Shown here piece after piece: positions 1 to 8,283 of a stretch of 48,901 nt of DNA (the stretch's first letter is position 1; each line of letters starts with the position of its first letter). The notes below the pieces were generated by a model. That model worked only from the letters and a program-made list of their open reading frames with translations. It did no database searches and was not told the origin of the DNA. Source of the stretch: a virus; IMG/VR virus record IMGVR_UViG_3300033148_009804, positions 1 to 48,901 of that record, one strand, 5' to 3'. Made by a program: the position numbers and the translations under genes.

Positions 1-2
1 CG

Positions 3-392
3 GAAGGGCATGACGCCGGACGGCAAGAAGCGGCAGGTGGACCTGAACTACGCAGTGAGGCGATGGCCAACGCCTCGGAGCGTGGAGTGGAGAGGAACGG
101 GGCCGCCCGGGAGCAAATCGCAGGCCCATCGGCTCGCCCGCGGCTATCTGGATGCGACCGTCCAGGAGGCCGAGCATCCCTCGCCGCCTTCCGCGCCACC
201 GTCGGACGCGCCCAATGGGAGCATGACCCGGCGGACGGGCCAACTCAACCCCGCGTGGGTCGAGTGGCTCATGGGATTCCCAATCGGGTGGACCGCCTGC
301 GATGCCTCGGAAATGCAGTAGTGCCGCAAGTGGCCGAATGGATCGGGCGGCGGATCGTGGCCGCCATTACAATCCAGGAGGATCGAATATGA
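3..392 (+). CDS. C-terminal part of cytosine-5 DNA methyltransferase (gene begins at 48325)
   Basis: This is the 3' end of a Dcm-type DNA (cytosine-5) methyltransferase whose 5' end is at the right edge of the window. The reading frame is open from base 3 to the TGA at 390-392. The end of the translation carries RVDRLRCLGNAVVPQ followed by VAEWIGRRI, the conserved motif X region (GNAVxP) that closes the SAM-binding fold in this family. An ATG at 63 lies inside the gene and is not a real start. The frame joins the frame that follows base 48698 across the shared 33-bp end. The stop overlaps the start of the next gene at 389. Methylation probably protects phage DNA from host restriction; that role is inferred. 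Confidence 0.85.
   Translation, partial: EGHDAGRQEAAGGPELRSEAMANASERGVERNGAAREQIAGPSARPRLSGCDRPGGRASLAAFRATVGRAQWEHDPADGPTQPRVGRVAHGIPNRVDRLRCLGNAVVPQVAEWIGRRIVAAITIQEDRI
6..38 (+). repeat. Left terminal copy of the 33-bp end overlap
   Basis: Identical to 48869-48901; both lie inside the same methyltransferase gene when the ends are joined. Confidence 0.9.
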
Positions 393-1309
393 ACATTCTT
401 TTCTTGTCGGATCGGGAGCGATTCTGGCGGAACTGGTACGGAGCGATTCGCGAGTTGAGCGGTCGCGGCCACAAGTGCTCGTGCCTCACGGCGCCGGGCA
501 AAAAATGGGCGCAACTCGACGAGGCCATAGCGCGCCTGAATGATCTCGGCGTCGCCGGCCTCTACGCATGGGACGGTCGCTGCGACCTGCGGACGTGGTA
601 CGTGCAAACTCTCTGGAGCCAGGCGTGGGATGCGATCTGTCTTTGCCCCGAGCACGTCACGCCGATGCGCTGGACGCGATGGCTGCTGCATCCGCCCGAT
701 CCAAAACCCCGCCCCGCCCCGCCCGTCATTGCCATGGAACATGGTCTCGCGCAAGGCCCCTATCGCGGCCAGGGCCGCTACTGCGACCACTTCCTCTGCT
801 GGGGCGTGATCGGACGCGACCTCATGGCCGGCGCCGAGCCAAAATTGCACACGACGGGCACGACGCGATTTGATCAATATCGCGCGGGGGATGCGGTCGA
901 TGCCGGATTCGTCCTCGCCATCGCCTCGAGTCCGCACGACGAAACGGGCACTTTCCCGGGCCGAGGCTGGCTCGATCGTGCCCGCGCAGCCGCCGGCGCC
1001 CGCCCGCTCGTCGTCAAAGTGCATCCAAACGACGATCAATTCGTCCCGCCTGCCGACACCGCCTCGCTCCGCTGGCTCCGCGCCTGCGACCCGCCGCGGG
1101 AAGCGCTTCGAACCTGCCACGCCGTCTATCTCGATTACCCGTCGTCCTGTCTGATCGAGGCCCTGAGTTACGGCAAGCGCCTGATCCTCGACGGTTGGGT
1201 CAAGGAAGTCTTCGCGAGCAAAACGCTCGGCGATGCGCTGCTGCCAGGCGACGCCGCCGGCCGCATCGCCGACAAAATTCTCGAAATTGCACAGGAGGCC
1301 GGAGCATGA
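389..1309 (+). CDS. GT-B-like glycosyl/glycerophosphotransferase (CDP-glycerol transferase-like)
   Basis: A 306-residue protein that resembles the C-terminal half of CDP-glycerol glycerophosphotransferases and related GT-B enzymes of surface polysaccharide synthesis. Visible signatures are EHGLAQG near residue 113, VKVHPNDD near 208 and LDYPSSCLIEALSYGK near 247, the last being the usual donor-nucleotide-binding lobe. The start at 389 is chosen because AGGAGG at 376-381 lies 7 bases upstream; an upstream in-frame ATG at 302 lacks this. It is the first of six tightly packed sugar and methyl-transfer genes; its stop overlaps the next start. The acceptor is unknown. Class assignment is fairly sure, substrate is not. 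Confidence 0.7.
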   Translation: MNILFLSDRERFWRNWYGAIRELSGRGHKCSCLTAPGKKWAQLDEAIARLNDLGVAGLYAWDGRCDLRTWYVQTLWSQAWDAICLCPEHVTPMRWTRWLLHPPDPKPRPAPPVIAMEHGLAQGPYRGQGRYCDHFLCWGVIGRDLMAGAEPKLHTTGTTRFDQYRAGDAVDAGFVLAIASSPHDETGTFPGRGWLDRARAAAGARPLVVKVHPNDDQFVPPADTASLRWLRACDPPREALRTCHAVYLDYPSSCLIEALSYGKRLILDGWVKEVFASKTLGDALLPGDAAGRIADKILEIAQEAGA

Positions 1310-2037
1310 ATATAGCAATCGTCACCGCACGGGGCGGATCGAGCCGCCTCGCCGGCAAGCACACGATGCGCGTCGGGCCGAAACAATATCGGCTGATCGA
1401 ATATCCTCTCCGGGCGGCGCTCGACGCCGGACGAGTCGATGCCGTCTATCTCGCAACCGACAGCGCCGAACTCGGAGACATTGCGCAGGGGCTCGGCGCC
1501 CGGCTCCTGCGCCTGCCGCCGGGACTCTGCGGCGACGGCGGCACCCAGGCCGCCTCGCTCTGCTGGGCCGTCGGCAAACTCGATGTCGATTCGCAGTCGC
1601 CGATCAAAAACATTGTGACCCTGCTCGGCAACACGGTCATGATCGAGCCGGAAGATATCGACCTCGCCCTCGACACGCTCGACATGCGCCCCGAGGCGAC
1701 GTCGGTTATGAGCGTCTGGCAGGCCGAGGACGATCATCCGATGCGCGCGATGGAATTATCGTACGATGGATTTCTCGCGCCTTACAATCCGGCCTCGACG
1801 AGCGACGTCAGCAACGTCCAGACCTACTCGCCGGCCTATTATCACGATCAGGGCCTCTGGGCGTTTCGCAAAGAATGCGCCTACGAGCAGAGCGGACCGC
1901 CGCCCTGGACCTGGTGCGGCAAGCGCTGCCTCGCGCTCACTCGCCCCTGGTTCGTGGGCCGCGACGTCGATGTCAAGGCCGATCTCGAAATCGCCGAATG
2001 GTACCTGCAACGAAAGGAGACCGGAAATGGCCGTTGA
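1306..2037 (+). CDS. CMP-acylneuraminate synthetase-like nucleotidyltransferase
   Basis: A 243-residue nucleotidyltransferase of the NeuA/KdsB (CMP-nonulosonate or CMP-Kdo synthetase) superfamily, which activates an acidic sugar with CTP for a glycosyltransferase. The N-terminus IAIVTARGGSSRLAGK is the family's nucleotide-binding loop, YLATDS near residue 46 and DVKADLEIAEWYL at the C-terminus are also typical. The start overlaps the previous stop in an ATGA and has AGGAGG at 1293-1298. A phage with a sugar activator next to transferases probably makes its own donor for decorating the virion or the host surface; this is inference. Some family members act on other sugars, so the substrate cannot be named. 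Confidence 0.72.
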   Translation: MNIAIVTARGGSSRLAGKHTMRVGPKQYRLIEYPLRAALDAGRVDAVYLATDSAELGDIAQGLGARLLRLPPGLCGDGGTQAASLCWAVGKLDVDSQSPIKNIVTLLGNTVMIEPEDIDLALDTLDMRPEATSVMSVWQAEDDHPMRAMELSYDGFLAPYNPASTSDVSNVQTYSPAYYHDQGLWAFRKECAYEQSGPPPWTWCGKRCLALTRPWFVGRDVDVKADLEIAEWYLQRKETGNGR

Positions 2038-2710
2038 TCGCGTGAGCATTTACCGCATCGTAGACCTGAGCACGATCGTCGAACGCGACAATCCGCGCCT
2101 GCACAAACTGGCGCGATACAAACTGGACGAAACCTTTGACTATCACACAAAACTGACTTGTGACAGTCACCTCGGGACGCACGTCGAGAGTCCATATCAC
2201 TTTCACGACCACTGGCCGGACCTGGCGTCGCTGCCCGCGAGCGCGTTCATGGGAACGGCGTGCCTGGTCCGGTTGAAGGTGCCGCCAAGGGCGCCCATCA
2301 CGCCGGAAAATTTCTTCGACCAGCTACCGATCACTTACAACCATCTCTACGACATGATCGTCCTGCTCGACAGCGAGCATCATTGCGAGCCGTTCAGCGA
2401 GGACGAAAGCGACCAGCGGCCGCGCCTGACAAAGGAGCTTGCGGCCGAACTCGCCCGGGCCAGGATCAAGGCGCTCGGTTTCGGAGACGGGATTTCGATC
2501 GAGCACGACGTGCAGGAATCGCTTGCGATTCACGCGATTCTCATGTCCCGCAACATCGTCATGATCGAGGTCCTGCGAAACTGTGATCAACTCCACGATC
2601 CCGTCTTTTTCTTCGCCGCGCTGCCGATGCCGATTCGCGGCCTCGACTCCTCGTGCGTCCGTGCCGTCGCCATCGAGGGCATGCAGAATTTCACCCACCC
2701 GCTGCCATAA
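2027..2710 (+). CDS. Cyclase-family (kynurenine formamidase-like) metal hydrolase
   Basis: A 227-residue protein of the cyclase/arylformamidase family. The diagnostic metal-binding motif HxGTHxDxPxH is visible as HLGTHVESPYHFH near residue 49, with Glu in place of the usual Asp. Known relatives hydrolyse N-formylkynurenine or cyclise polyketides, but the family is broad and no substrate can be given. It starts inside the end of the sugar nucleotidyltransferase gene (11-bp overlap) behind AAAGGAGA, so it is cotranscribed. Its presence in a glycan-type operon suggests trimming of an acyl or amide group on a sugar; that is speculation. Confidence 0.72.
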   Translation: MAVDRVSIYRIVDLSTIVERDNPRLHKLARYKLDETFDYHTKLTCDSHLGTHVESPYHFHDHWPDLASLPASAFMGTACLVRLKVPPRAPITPENFFDQLPITYNHLYDMIVLLDSEHHCEPFSEDESDQRPRLTKELAAELARARIKALGFGDGISIEHDVQESLAIHAILMSRNIVMIEVLRNCDQLHDPVFFFAALPMPIRGLDSSCVRAVAIEGMQNFTHPLP

Positions 2711-2722
2711 GGAGATATTGAC

Positions 2723-3424
2723 GTGACTGAATCGCAACTCGCGGAGGCGCGGCGCCTCTACACGCTCTACTGGGGTGCGCACCCGAGATTCAACGTGCTC
2801 GAACGCATCCAGCCCGGGACGCACGTCCTCGACCTGGGCGCCGGCAGCGGACGCGCTGCCGACTGGTTCCTGCAGGATGGTCGCGGCACCGACCTTCTCT
2901 ACTGGCACGGCGTCGATCTGAACAAGCCGAAGCCGTCATACGCGAAACACGTAGAGTGGCGACAACTCGACCTCGACCAGGAACCGCTGCCCTGGCCGGA
3001 CGATTTCTTCGGCGCCGTCTGGGCGACGCACATTCTCGAACATCTCAAGAGGTTGCCCTTTACAATGAGAGAAATTGCGCGCGTGGCGCGCCCCGCAGCC
3101 ATCATCTACGCCGAGACGCCGACCCGCCACAGTCGCGTAGTGGCGACGCGCAGTGAACTCGCGTTGCGCGGCTACGAGGTCTCGATCGGCAATTTCAGCG
3201 ACGATCAGACGCATCAGCGGCCCTTCGAACCATGGGAATTGCGGGACAGGCTCGGCGCATATGGCTTCGCCCCCCTCGAACATGGCACGATCTGGAATGA
3301 TCGTCTCAGCTCAGTGCTGTTCGAGTCCGGGCGCGAAATCAACGACCCGCAAATGACAACGTGCGGCTGGTGGCTCAAAACCGGCTGGGCCGGCTACGCC
3401 ATCGGCAGAAAGCGAGGAGACTGA
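2723..3424 (+). CDS. Class I SAM-dependent methyltransferase
   Basis: A 233-residue methyltransferase with a GTG start preceded by AAGGAGAT at 2709-2716. Motif I (HVLDLGAGSGRAADWF, near residue 34) binds SAM, followed by HGVDLNK and by ATHILEHL near 101, the order seen in type 11/12 small-molecule and sugar methyltransferases. The C-terminal third has no recognisable substrate domain. The stop overlaps the next gene's ATG. In this operon a sugar or lipid O-methylation role is plausible but not shown. Confidence 0.8.
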   Translation: MTESQLAEARRLYTLYWGAHPRFNVLERIQPGTHVLDLGAGSGRAADWFLQDGRGTDLLYWHGVDLNKPKPSYAKHVEWRQLDLDQEPLPWPDDFFGAVWATHILEHLKRLPFTMREIARVARPAAIIYAETPTRHSRVVATRSELALRGYEVSIGNFSDDQTHQRPFEPWELRDRLGAYGFAPLEHGTIWNDRLSSVLFESGREINDPQMTTCGWWLKTGWAGYAIGRKRGD

Positions 3425-4020
3425 TGACTCCCGAAACCCTGTTGCGAGCGACCGAGGCCATGCGCGACCTGCCCTGGGAGCGAACGCGAAGCACCCGAAC
3501 CCTCGCCGCCGTGCTGCCCGGCCTCATGGTCGCCTGCGGCGCCCGCACCGCCGTCGAAATCGGCATCTGGAACGGCTTCGCGACCGCCGTTCTGGCCCGC
3601 ATCCTCGCCGCCATCGCCCCCGGCGACGGACTCCTGATCTCGTGCGACATCAATCCCGACTATTGCAAGCAGGGCCGCGCGGCCACCGCCGATCTCGGCG
3701 ACTCAATCCGCCACGAAGTGATCGCGAGCGACAGCCGCCTCGTCAACTGGCCCGCCGAACTCGCGAAAAACGACCGCGACGAGATTGACATCGCCTTCAT
3801 CGACGGCTGCCACGACTACGAAGTCGTCGCCGACGACATCTATCACCTCGCGCCGCTCGTCCGACCCGGCGGATTCCTTATCTGCCACGACTATACGCCG
3901 AAATATCCCGGCGTCTGGCAGGCAGTGAACGAGTTCGCGCTCGGCAGCCACATCTTCGTCATTCCATACGACGCCGAAAGCGGGTCGCTTCCCTGTGCCA
4001 TTCTCCAGAGGTCAGTCTGA
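3424..4020 (+). CDS. Class I SAM methyltransferase (family 24-like)
   Basis: A 198-residue O-methyltransferase-like protein. AVEIGIWNGFATAVLARIL near residue 41 is the SAM-binding motif I, IDIAFIDGCHDYEVVADDI near 121 is the typical 'DxxFIDGxHxYexvxxDi' signature, and GGFLICHDY follows. This pattern is that of the Methyltransferase_24 group, often found beside glycosyltransferases of cell-surface clusters. It overlaps the previous stop and the next start, so it is translationally coupled on both sides. Substrate unknown. Confidence 0.82.
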   Translation: MTPETLLRATEAMRDLPWERTRSTRTLAAVLPGLMVACGARTAVEIGIWNGFATAVLARILAAIAPGDGLLISCDINPDYCKQGRAATADLGDSIRHEVIASDSRLVNWPAELAKNDRDEIDIAFIDGCHDYEVVADDIYHLAPLVRPGGFLICHDYTPKYPGVWQAVNEFALGSHIFVIPYDAESGSLPCAILQRSV

Positions 4021-4838
4021 TGAAACACATCGGCCTGCTGACGTGCCGCAACGAGGTGGACATTATCGAATCCGGCCTCGCCGGCCACGCGCGATATTTC
4101 GACACCATCGTCGCCATCGACGGATCCGACGACGGCAGCCGCGAAGTGATCGAATGCTGTCCCGAGGTCGTGAAATGTTTCCACGACGAGGACATTCTCG
4201 CGCCCGGCGAGCGATTCAGCGACGGCCACCGCAGCGTCGCGCTCCAGTGGATCATCGAACACTACGGATTCAGGGACGTCTGGGTCACGCTCCTGCACCC
4301 TGACGAGTTCTGGGAAGACGATCCGGTCCTGATGGCAGAATTCGCCGCCGACGATGCCGCCACGTTCGTCCTCTGGGCCGAATTTCGCTTCTTTCTGCCC
4401 ACGGAACTGCAATTCTGGTGGCGAGACGCCCCGGCCCAATTCCTCAGTCTCACGGCCGAGAAGCGCCTCATGTATTATGCCGGCCCGTTCTTCGAGCGGC
4501 GGCAATTCTCGCTCAAAACGCACAGACACTACATCGTCGGTCGCGACCACGACACGCTGCCCGCCCCCGTTACGGTTCCGCACATGCGCTGGCACCACAT
4601 TCCCCGATTCCGCCACTACCCGTTTCGCAGCCCGGATCAGATTCAGAAACGCGCGAGCGAGCGTGGGCGGCGCATGATCCAACCCGATCACGACCCCTTC
4701 GTCGAGCAGCCCTTCGTTCGCGCCTTGCCCCAGCCGTCGAACTCGCCGCTCGCCGCCTGGGACAATGTCGGAATCTACGACGGCCCGGGCAGCCTCCCAA
4801 ACCCCGCATCGTTTCTGCCCGCCTGGTGGCGAGGCTGA
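4020..4838 (+). CDS. GT2-like glycosyltransferase
   Basis: A 272-residue protein whose N-terminus (IGLLTCRNEVDIIESGLAGH, then VAIDGSDDGSREVI near 37-50) matches GT-A glycosyltransferases of the family 2/92 'capping' type, which use a nucleotide-sugar donor and a DxD-like acidic motif. HPDEFWEDD near 95 is the probable metal-binding motif. The rest is rich in His, Trp and Phe and is not recognised. It is the last gene of the leftward end of the sugar block and is followed by a 334-bp non-coding stretch. Confidence 0.7.
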   Translation: MKHIGLLTCRNEVDIIESGLAGHARYFDTIVAIDGSDDGSREVIECCPEVVKCFHDEDILAPGERFSDGHRSVALQWIIEHYGFRDVWVTLLHPDEFWEDDPVLMAEFAADDAATFVLWAEFRFFLPTELQFWWRDAPAQFLSLTAEKRLMYYAGPFFERRQFSLKTHRHYIVGRDHDTLPAPVTVPHMRWHHIPRFRHYPFRSPDQIQKRASERGRRMIQPDHDPFVEQPFVRALPQPSNSPLAAWDNVGIYDGPGSLPNPASFLPAWWRG

Positions 4839-5043
4839 AAAAGGCCCTCGATCCGCCCCATCTGTCAAGCAATTCTTGCCGGATGGTGCGAACTATTTTC
4901 GCCGGCGCGCGTGTACTGTTTTCGCGCCGACGGTATCAAAAACGCGGTTGACCCCCCTGAATCAAACACGCAGGTCGCGTACTAATTTGCCAAAACAGTA
5001 CAGACCTCCTAAATCTCGCCTTCGCCGAGCCTATAATAAAGAT

Positions 5044-5157
5044 GAACGAGGGGCGGACTGACGACGCCCCGAGAAACAGACCCGGCCGGCCAGCCGGGAA
5101 CGTATTGAGGCAACGGCTGTGTGGAGCCACACCTCCCACAGCCGTTGCCTCTTTTTT
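5044..5157 (+). ncRNA. Candidate small structured RNA
   Basis: TATAAT at 5032-5037 would place a transcript start near 5044. The -35 position (CTAAAT at 5009-5014) is poor, so the promoter is uncertain or needs an activator. The product would be about 114 nt with three perfect hairpins: GGGGCG/CGCCCC (5050-5055 with 5065-5070), CCCGGC/GCCGGG (5081-5086 with 5093-5098), and the 15-bp terminator stem. An alternative is that the whole element is just the 3' end of the upstream operon. Confidence 0.35.
5107..5157 (+). terminator. Rho-independent terminator before the head operon
   Basis: A perfect 15-bp stem, GAGGCAACGGCTGTG at 5107-5121 paired with CACAGCCGTTGCCTC at 5137-5151, with a 15-nt loop and followed by six T. 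It ends transcription of the sugar/methyltransferase block on the plus strand. Confidence 0.9.
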
Positions 5158-5172
5158 GTGGCCTGGAGCCCG

Positions 5173-5352
5173 ATGAATCGCATCCTGACCGGCGCCTGCG
5201 ACCGCATGATCCATCCCCTACGGACGATTCTCGTCCTTTGCGGCGTCGCAGACGAACGTCTTGATCCTGAACCCTTCTCGCCGCCGCCCCACGCGGCACT
5301 GACGCGCACGGCCGCAAAGACCCCTGAGCCCCGCACCACGGAAGCCGCGTAA
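5173..5352 (+). CDS. Small hypothetical protein upstream of the head connector gene
   Basis: A 59-residue protein not recognised from sequence. GGAG at 5165-5168 precedes the ATG, and the TAA stop shares its last base with the next ATG, the coupling seen throughout this operon. The second half is Pro/Thr-rich. By position it could be a small head or packaging accessory, but the sequence gives no direct support. Confidence 0.5.
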   Translation: MNRILTGACDRMIHPLRTILVLCGVADERLDPEPFSPPPHAALTRTAAKTPEPRTTEAA

Positions 5353-5570
5353 TGGCCTTTACAACCTGGGCTGCGCTCAAAACCGCGATCCTGAACGACC
5401 TCGCCGACGGCTCGGTCCTGACCCAACACTATTCGATCGACGGACGCTCGCGCTCGTTTCACAGTCTCGCCGAGGTTCGTGAGTTTCTGGCGTTTTGCGA
5501 CTCGAAAATCATGTCCTCGAACGCCCAATACGACCGCCACACACACGTCAAGTTCGCGAGGCCCCGCTGA
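5352..5570 (+). CDS. gpW-like head-tail joining protein
   Basis: A 72-residue protein. The pattern 'LxxLxxGxxVxxxxxDGRxxxFxSLxEvxxflxxxxxxi' (DGRSRSFHSLAEVREFLAF near 30-48) follows lambda gpW (68 residues), which seals the DNA channel after packaging and builds the tail-binding platform. It sits directly before the portal gene, the lambda order W-B. The start overlaps the preceding stop and the stop overlaps the portal ATG. Confidence 0.7.
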   Translation: MAFTTWAALKTAILNDLADGSVLTQHYSIDGRSRSFHSLAEVREFLAFCDSKIMSSNAQYDRHTHVKFARPR

Positions 5571-7237
5571 TGAGCGCATCCCGCAGGAAATTCGTAGTTC
5601 CCGCCCCGAACGGCCTCGAACGCGCCATCGCGTTCGTGAGTCCGCGCCTGGGCGCCGACCGCTGGCGCTCGCGCGCCATGCTCGCCTGGATGCAGCACTT
5701 CGGCCCGTTCGGGTCGCGCGGCATCGAGGGCGCCGCCGGCCACCGACTCCGCGCCGACTGGACCAGCGCGATCAAAGACGCGGACACGGCGACGCGCTAC
5801 GACCGCAGCAAGGTCCGAAACATCGTCCGCGGCCTCATCCTCGGCAACCCCTACGCCGCCGGCGCGATACAGCGCCTCGTCACCAACGTCATTGGTCGCG
5901 GAATCAAACCCCAATGCCGCCTGCAGGCCGATACGGACAAAACGCCGCCCTACAATCGCAAACCCGGCTGGCAGCCTATCGCCGAACGCGAGGCCGAGCG
6001 CTTCCAGCTCGAGGCCGAGGCCCTCTTCGCCGAATTCGCCGAAGTCTGCGACGTCGGCCGCCGCCTGGATTTCTACGCCCTGCAGGATCTGATCGAACGC
6101 AAACTCGTCGAAGACGGCGAGATTCTGATTCATTTCCCCGGCGTCGATCGTCGACGCCGGCGCAACTACCCGGTCTCGTTCGGCATCGAACTGATCGAGG
6201 CCGACCGTCTCGGCACGCCCATAGACCGAATCACCGATGCCAACGTCCGCGACGGCGTCGAACTCGATCCCGAGACCCGCGAGCCGGTCGCCTACTGGAT
6301 TCAGACCGATCACCCCGGCGACGATAAAGCGATTTTCTCAATCGGCAAGCATCGCCGTATCCCGCGCCTGAATCGCGACGGCTCGCTGCGCATCATTCAT
6401 TTGTTCCCACCCCGCCGGCCGCGCCAGAGCCGCGGCTTCTCGGAATTCGCCCCCGCGCTGCACGTTTTCGAAGATTTGCAGCGCTACTGGGAAGCGGAAA
6501 TCATGCGGGCGCGCATCGCCGCGTGTTACAGCGCCTTCGTCAAATCCGAATCCGCCCTCGACTGGCAGCAAAACGCCGGCGACGCCGACGACGACGGCTA
6601 CAGGCAGCAGACGCTCGAACCGGGCACAGTCACCTATCTCAACAAGGGCGAAGACATTACGTTCGGGAACCCGTCGAGCCCGAACGCGCAGTTCGCCGCC
6701 TTCACCGAAGTGCTGCTGCGCGCGATCGGCGTCTGCCTGAACCTGCCGTTCGAGCTTATCGCGCTCGACTTCTCGAAGACGAACTATTCGAGTGCGCGCG
6801 CGAGTTTACTTGAGGCCCGGCGCAACTTCCAGAGTCGCCAGCAGTTCCTCATCACGAGCATCTGCAAGCCGATCTGGGAAATGGTCATTCGCGAGGGCAT
6901 CGCGACCGGCCGCCTGAGCGCGCCCTCATTCCGCGCCCGCTCGCGCGACTATCTCGCCTCGTCCTGGGTGCCCCCCGCGTGGGGCTGGGTCGATCCGGTC
7001 AAGGAAGAAACTGCCGCCCGCGAATCAATCGCCGCGCTACTCAGCACGCACGCCGACGAACTCGCCGCCCAGGGCAAAGACTTTGACCAGGTCACCGAAC
7101 AGGCCGCGCGCGAGCACAAGCGCCTCAGGGCCCTCGGTTTGCCGAGCCCCTGGGACGAGGTCGCCGCACCGGAACCAGCCGACTCTGCCGGCGGCGCCGC
7201 CGCCAAGAAGGAGATTGAAGATGCCCTCGCCGAATAA
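5570..7237 (+). CDS. Portal protein (lambda gpB family)
   Basis: A 555-residue portal protein of the lambda-type Phage_portal_2 family, which forms the dodecameric ring at one head vertex. Typical family segments are seen: RYDRSKVRNIVRGLILGNPYA near 80, TNVIGRGIKPQ near 105, GIELIEADRL near 205, and the highly conserved NYSSARASLLEARR near 403. The C-terminal 40 residues are Ala/Glu-rich. The ATG at 5570 overlaps the gpW-like stop. Its end overlaps the protease start by 17 bases. Confidence 0.93.
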   Translation: MSASRRKFVVPAPNGLERAIAFVSPRLGADRWRSRAMLAWMQHFGPFGSRGIEGAAGHRLRADWTSAIKDADTATRYDRSKVRNIVRGLILGNPYAAGAIQRLVTNVIGRGIKPQCRLQADTDKTPPYNRKPGWQPIAEREAERFQLEAEALFAEFAEVCDVGRRLDFYALQDLIERKLVEDGEILIHFPGVDRRRRRNYPVSFGIELIEADRLGTPIDRITDANVRDGVELDPETREPVAYWIQTDHPGDDKAIFSIGKHRRIPRLNRDGSLRIIHLFPPRRPRQSRGFSEFAPALHVFEDLQRYWEAEIMRARIAACYSAFVKSESALDWQQNAGDADDDGYRQQTLEPGTVTYLNKGEDITFGNPSSPNAQFAAFTEVLLRAIGVCLNLPFELIALDFSKTNYSSARASLLEARRNFQSRQQFLITSICKPIWEMVIREGIATGRLSAPSFRARSRDYLASSWVPPAWGWVDPVKEETAARESIAALLSTHADELAAQGKDFDQVTEQAAREHKRLRALGLPSPWDEVAAPEPADSAGGAAAKKEIEDALAE

Positions 7238-8249
7238 TAGTCCCGGCCCGAACCCGCAGCTCTTCTATCGCGCGCACACAATCCGCGCGACCGACGTCAA
7301 TGAGGAGACGCGCGAAGTGCGGCTGACTTTTTCCAGTGAGGCCCGCGTCAAGCGCTGGTTCGGCGTCGAGATTCTGAAGCACGGCCCCGAGAACGTCGAC
7401 CTGAGCCGCCTCGAGAATATCGGCGCCGTCCTGGTCAATCACGACCCCAACCAGATCGCAGGCGCCATTCGCGACGTTGAAATCGGCGCCGACCGCCGCG
7501 GCCACGCCGTCATCGCCTTCGACAAGGATCCCGCCGGCGAGGCGGCGTTTCTCAAGGCCCGGTCAGGCAGCCTGCGCGGCGTGTCGGTCGGTTACCTCAT
7601 CAACCAGGCTCGCCGCGTCCTCGAAGACGAAACGTACGTGGATCCAGACCTCGGCGAACTTGAGGGACCGACGTTGATCGCCGAACGCTGGACGCCGTAC
7701 GAAATCACACTCACCCCCATTCCCGCTGACGCCGATGTCGGCGTCGGCAGAGACGCAACCCGTTCGCTCGACGGGATCCTTATCGAGCAGGCAGCCGAGT
7801 CCACGGAAACGAAAGGAAAACCGATGGACGAGAAAGTCAAACAGTACCTCGTCAGCCGCGGGCTCGATCCCGAGGCAACCGAGGAAGTGGCCGAGCAGTT
7901 CCTGAAGGATCTGCCGGCGCTGGACGCCGCGCGGAAGCGCGAGGCCGAGACCGAGGCCGACCCGGAGCCGAACCCCGCGTCGCCGCCCGATTCGCCCCCG
8001 GCCCCCCGCGACGCGCTGGCCCTTTACAAGCGCTACCAGGCCGTGGAGATGGGCGCTCGCGCAATGGACCTTCTCGGCGAGGGCAAATCGGACGAGGAGA
8101 TCGAGGAAACGATCCTCTCCGAACTCGCCGCCGCGCGCGGCAAGCCCGCCGGCAACGTCAGCGACGAAGCCGGCCAGTCGAAGGCCGGCGAACTCGATCC
8201 CGAGGCGCTCGGCCGCGCCCTGAGCAACCCCGTCCTGAGTTTCGCATAA
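7221..8249 (+). CDS. HK97-family prohead protease fused to scaffold
   Basis: A 342-residue maturation protease. The N-terminal domain carries VLVNHDPNQIAGAI near 70 (catalytic His) and RSGSLRGVSVGYLI near 114-127 (catalytic Ser), both classic for the prohead serine peptidase. After residue 200 the chain becomes charged and helical with a Pro-rich linker, as expected for a scaffold that the protease later cuts. AAGGAG at 7207-7212 precedes the ATG, which lies inside the portal gene. An internal start at 7824 probably yields the scaffold alone. Confidence 0.9.
   Translation: MPSPNNSPGPNPQLFYRAHTIRATDVNEETREVRLTFSSEARVKRWFGVEILKHGPENVDLSRLENIGAVLVNHDPNQIAGAIRDVEIGADRRGHAVIAFDKDPAGEAAFLKARSGSLRGVSVGYLINQARRVLEDETYVDPDLGELEGPTLIAERWTPYEITLTPIPADADVGVGRDATRSLDGILIEQAAESTETKGKPMDEKVKQYLVSRGLDPEATEEVAEQFLKDLPALDAARKREAETEADPEPNPASPPDSPPAPRDALALYKRYQAVEMGARAMDLLGEGKSDEEIEETILSELAAARGKPAGNVSDEAGQSKAGELDPEALGRALSNPVLSFA
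7824..8249 (+). CDS. Nested in-frame scaffold protein
   Basis: An internal ATG at 7824 is preceded by AAAGGA at 7812-7817, a good ribosome binding site inside the protease gene. The 141-residue product begins MDEKVKQYLVSRGLDPE and contains only the charged C-terminal part with the Pro-rich linker. This reproduces lambda C/Nu3, where the scaffold is translated from within the protease gene in the same frame. Inferred; no independent protein evidence. Confidence 0.6.
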   Translation: MDEKVKQYLVSRGLDPEATEEVAEQFLKDLPALDAARKREAETEADPEPNPASPPDSPPAPRDALALYKRYQAVEMGARAMDLLGEGKSDEEIEETILSELAAARGKPAGNVSDEAGQSKAGELDPEALGRALSNPVLSFA

Positions 8250-8258
8250 ACCTGAATT

Positions 8259-8277
8259 CTCGAACTGAGAAGGAGAA
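8259..8277 (+). repeat. Duplicated ribosome-binding leader, copy 1
   Basis: CTCGAACTGAGAAGGAGAA lies just upstream of the decoration-type gene and contains its Shine-Dalgarno sequence. The same 19 bases recur at 8787-8805 before the major capsid gene. Confidence 0.9.
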
Positions 8278-8283
8278 AAACCC

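Larger units (their letters stand above)
4839..5172 (+). other. Non-coding stretch between the sugar block and the head genes
   Basis: No protein gene is supported here. The first 190 bases are less GC-rich than the surroundings. They contain a lone TTGACC at 4948 without a matching -10, then TATAAT at 5032-5037. From 5050 the sequence folds into three successive hairpins, the last one a strong terminator. The head operon starts at 5173. Confidence 0.7.

Noticed and set aside
4948-4986. TTGACC at 4948 with TACTAAT at 4980 as a promoter
   Set aside because: The 26-bp distance is far from the usual 16-18.
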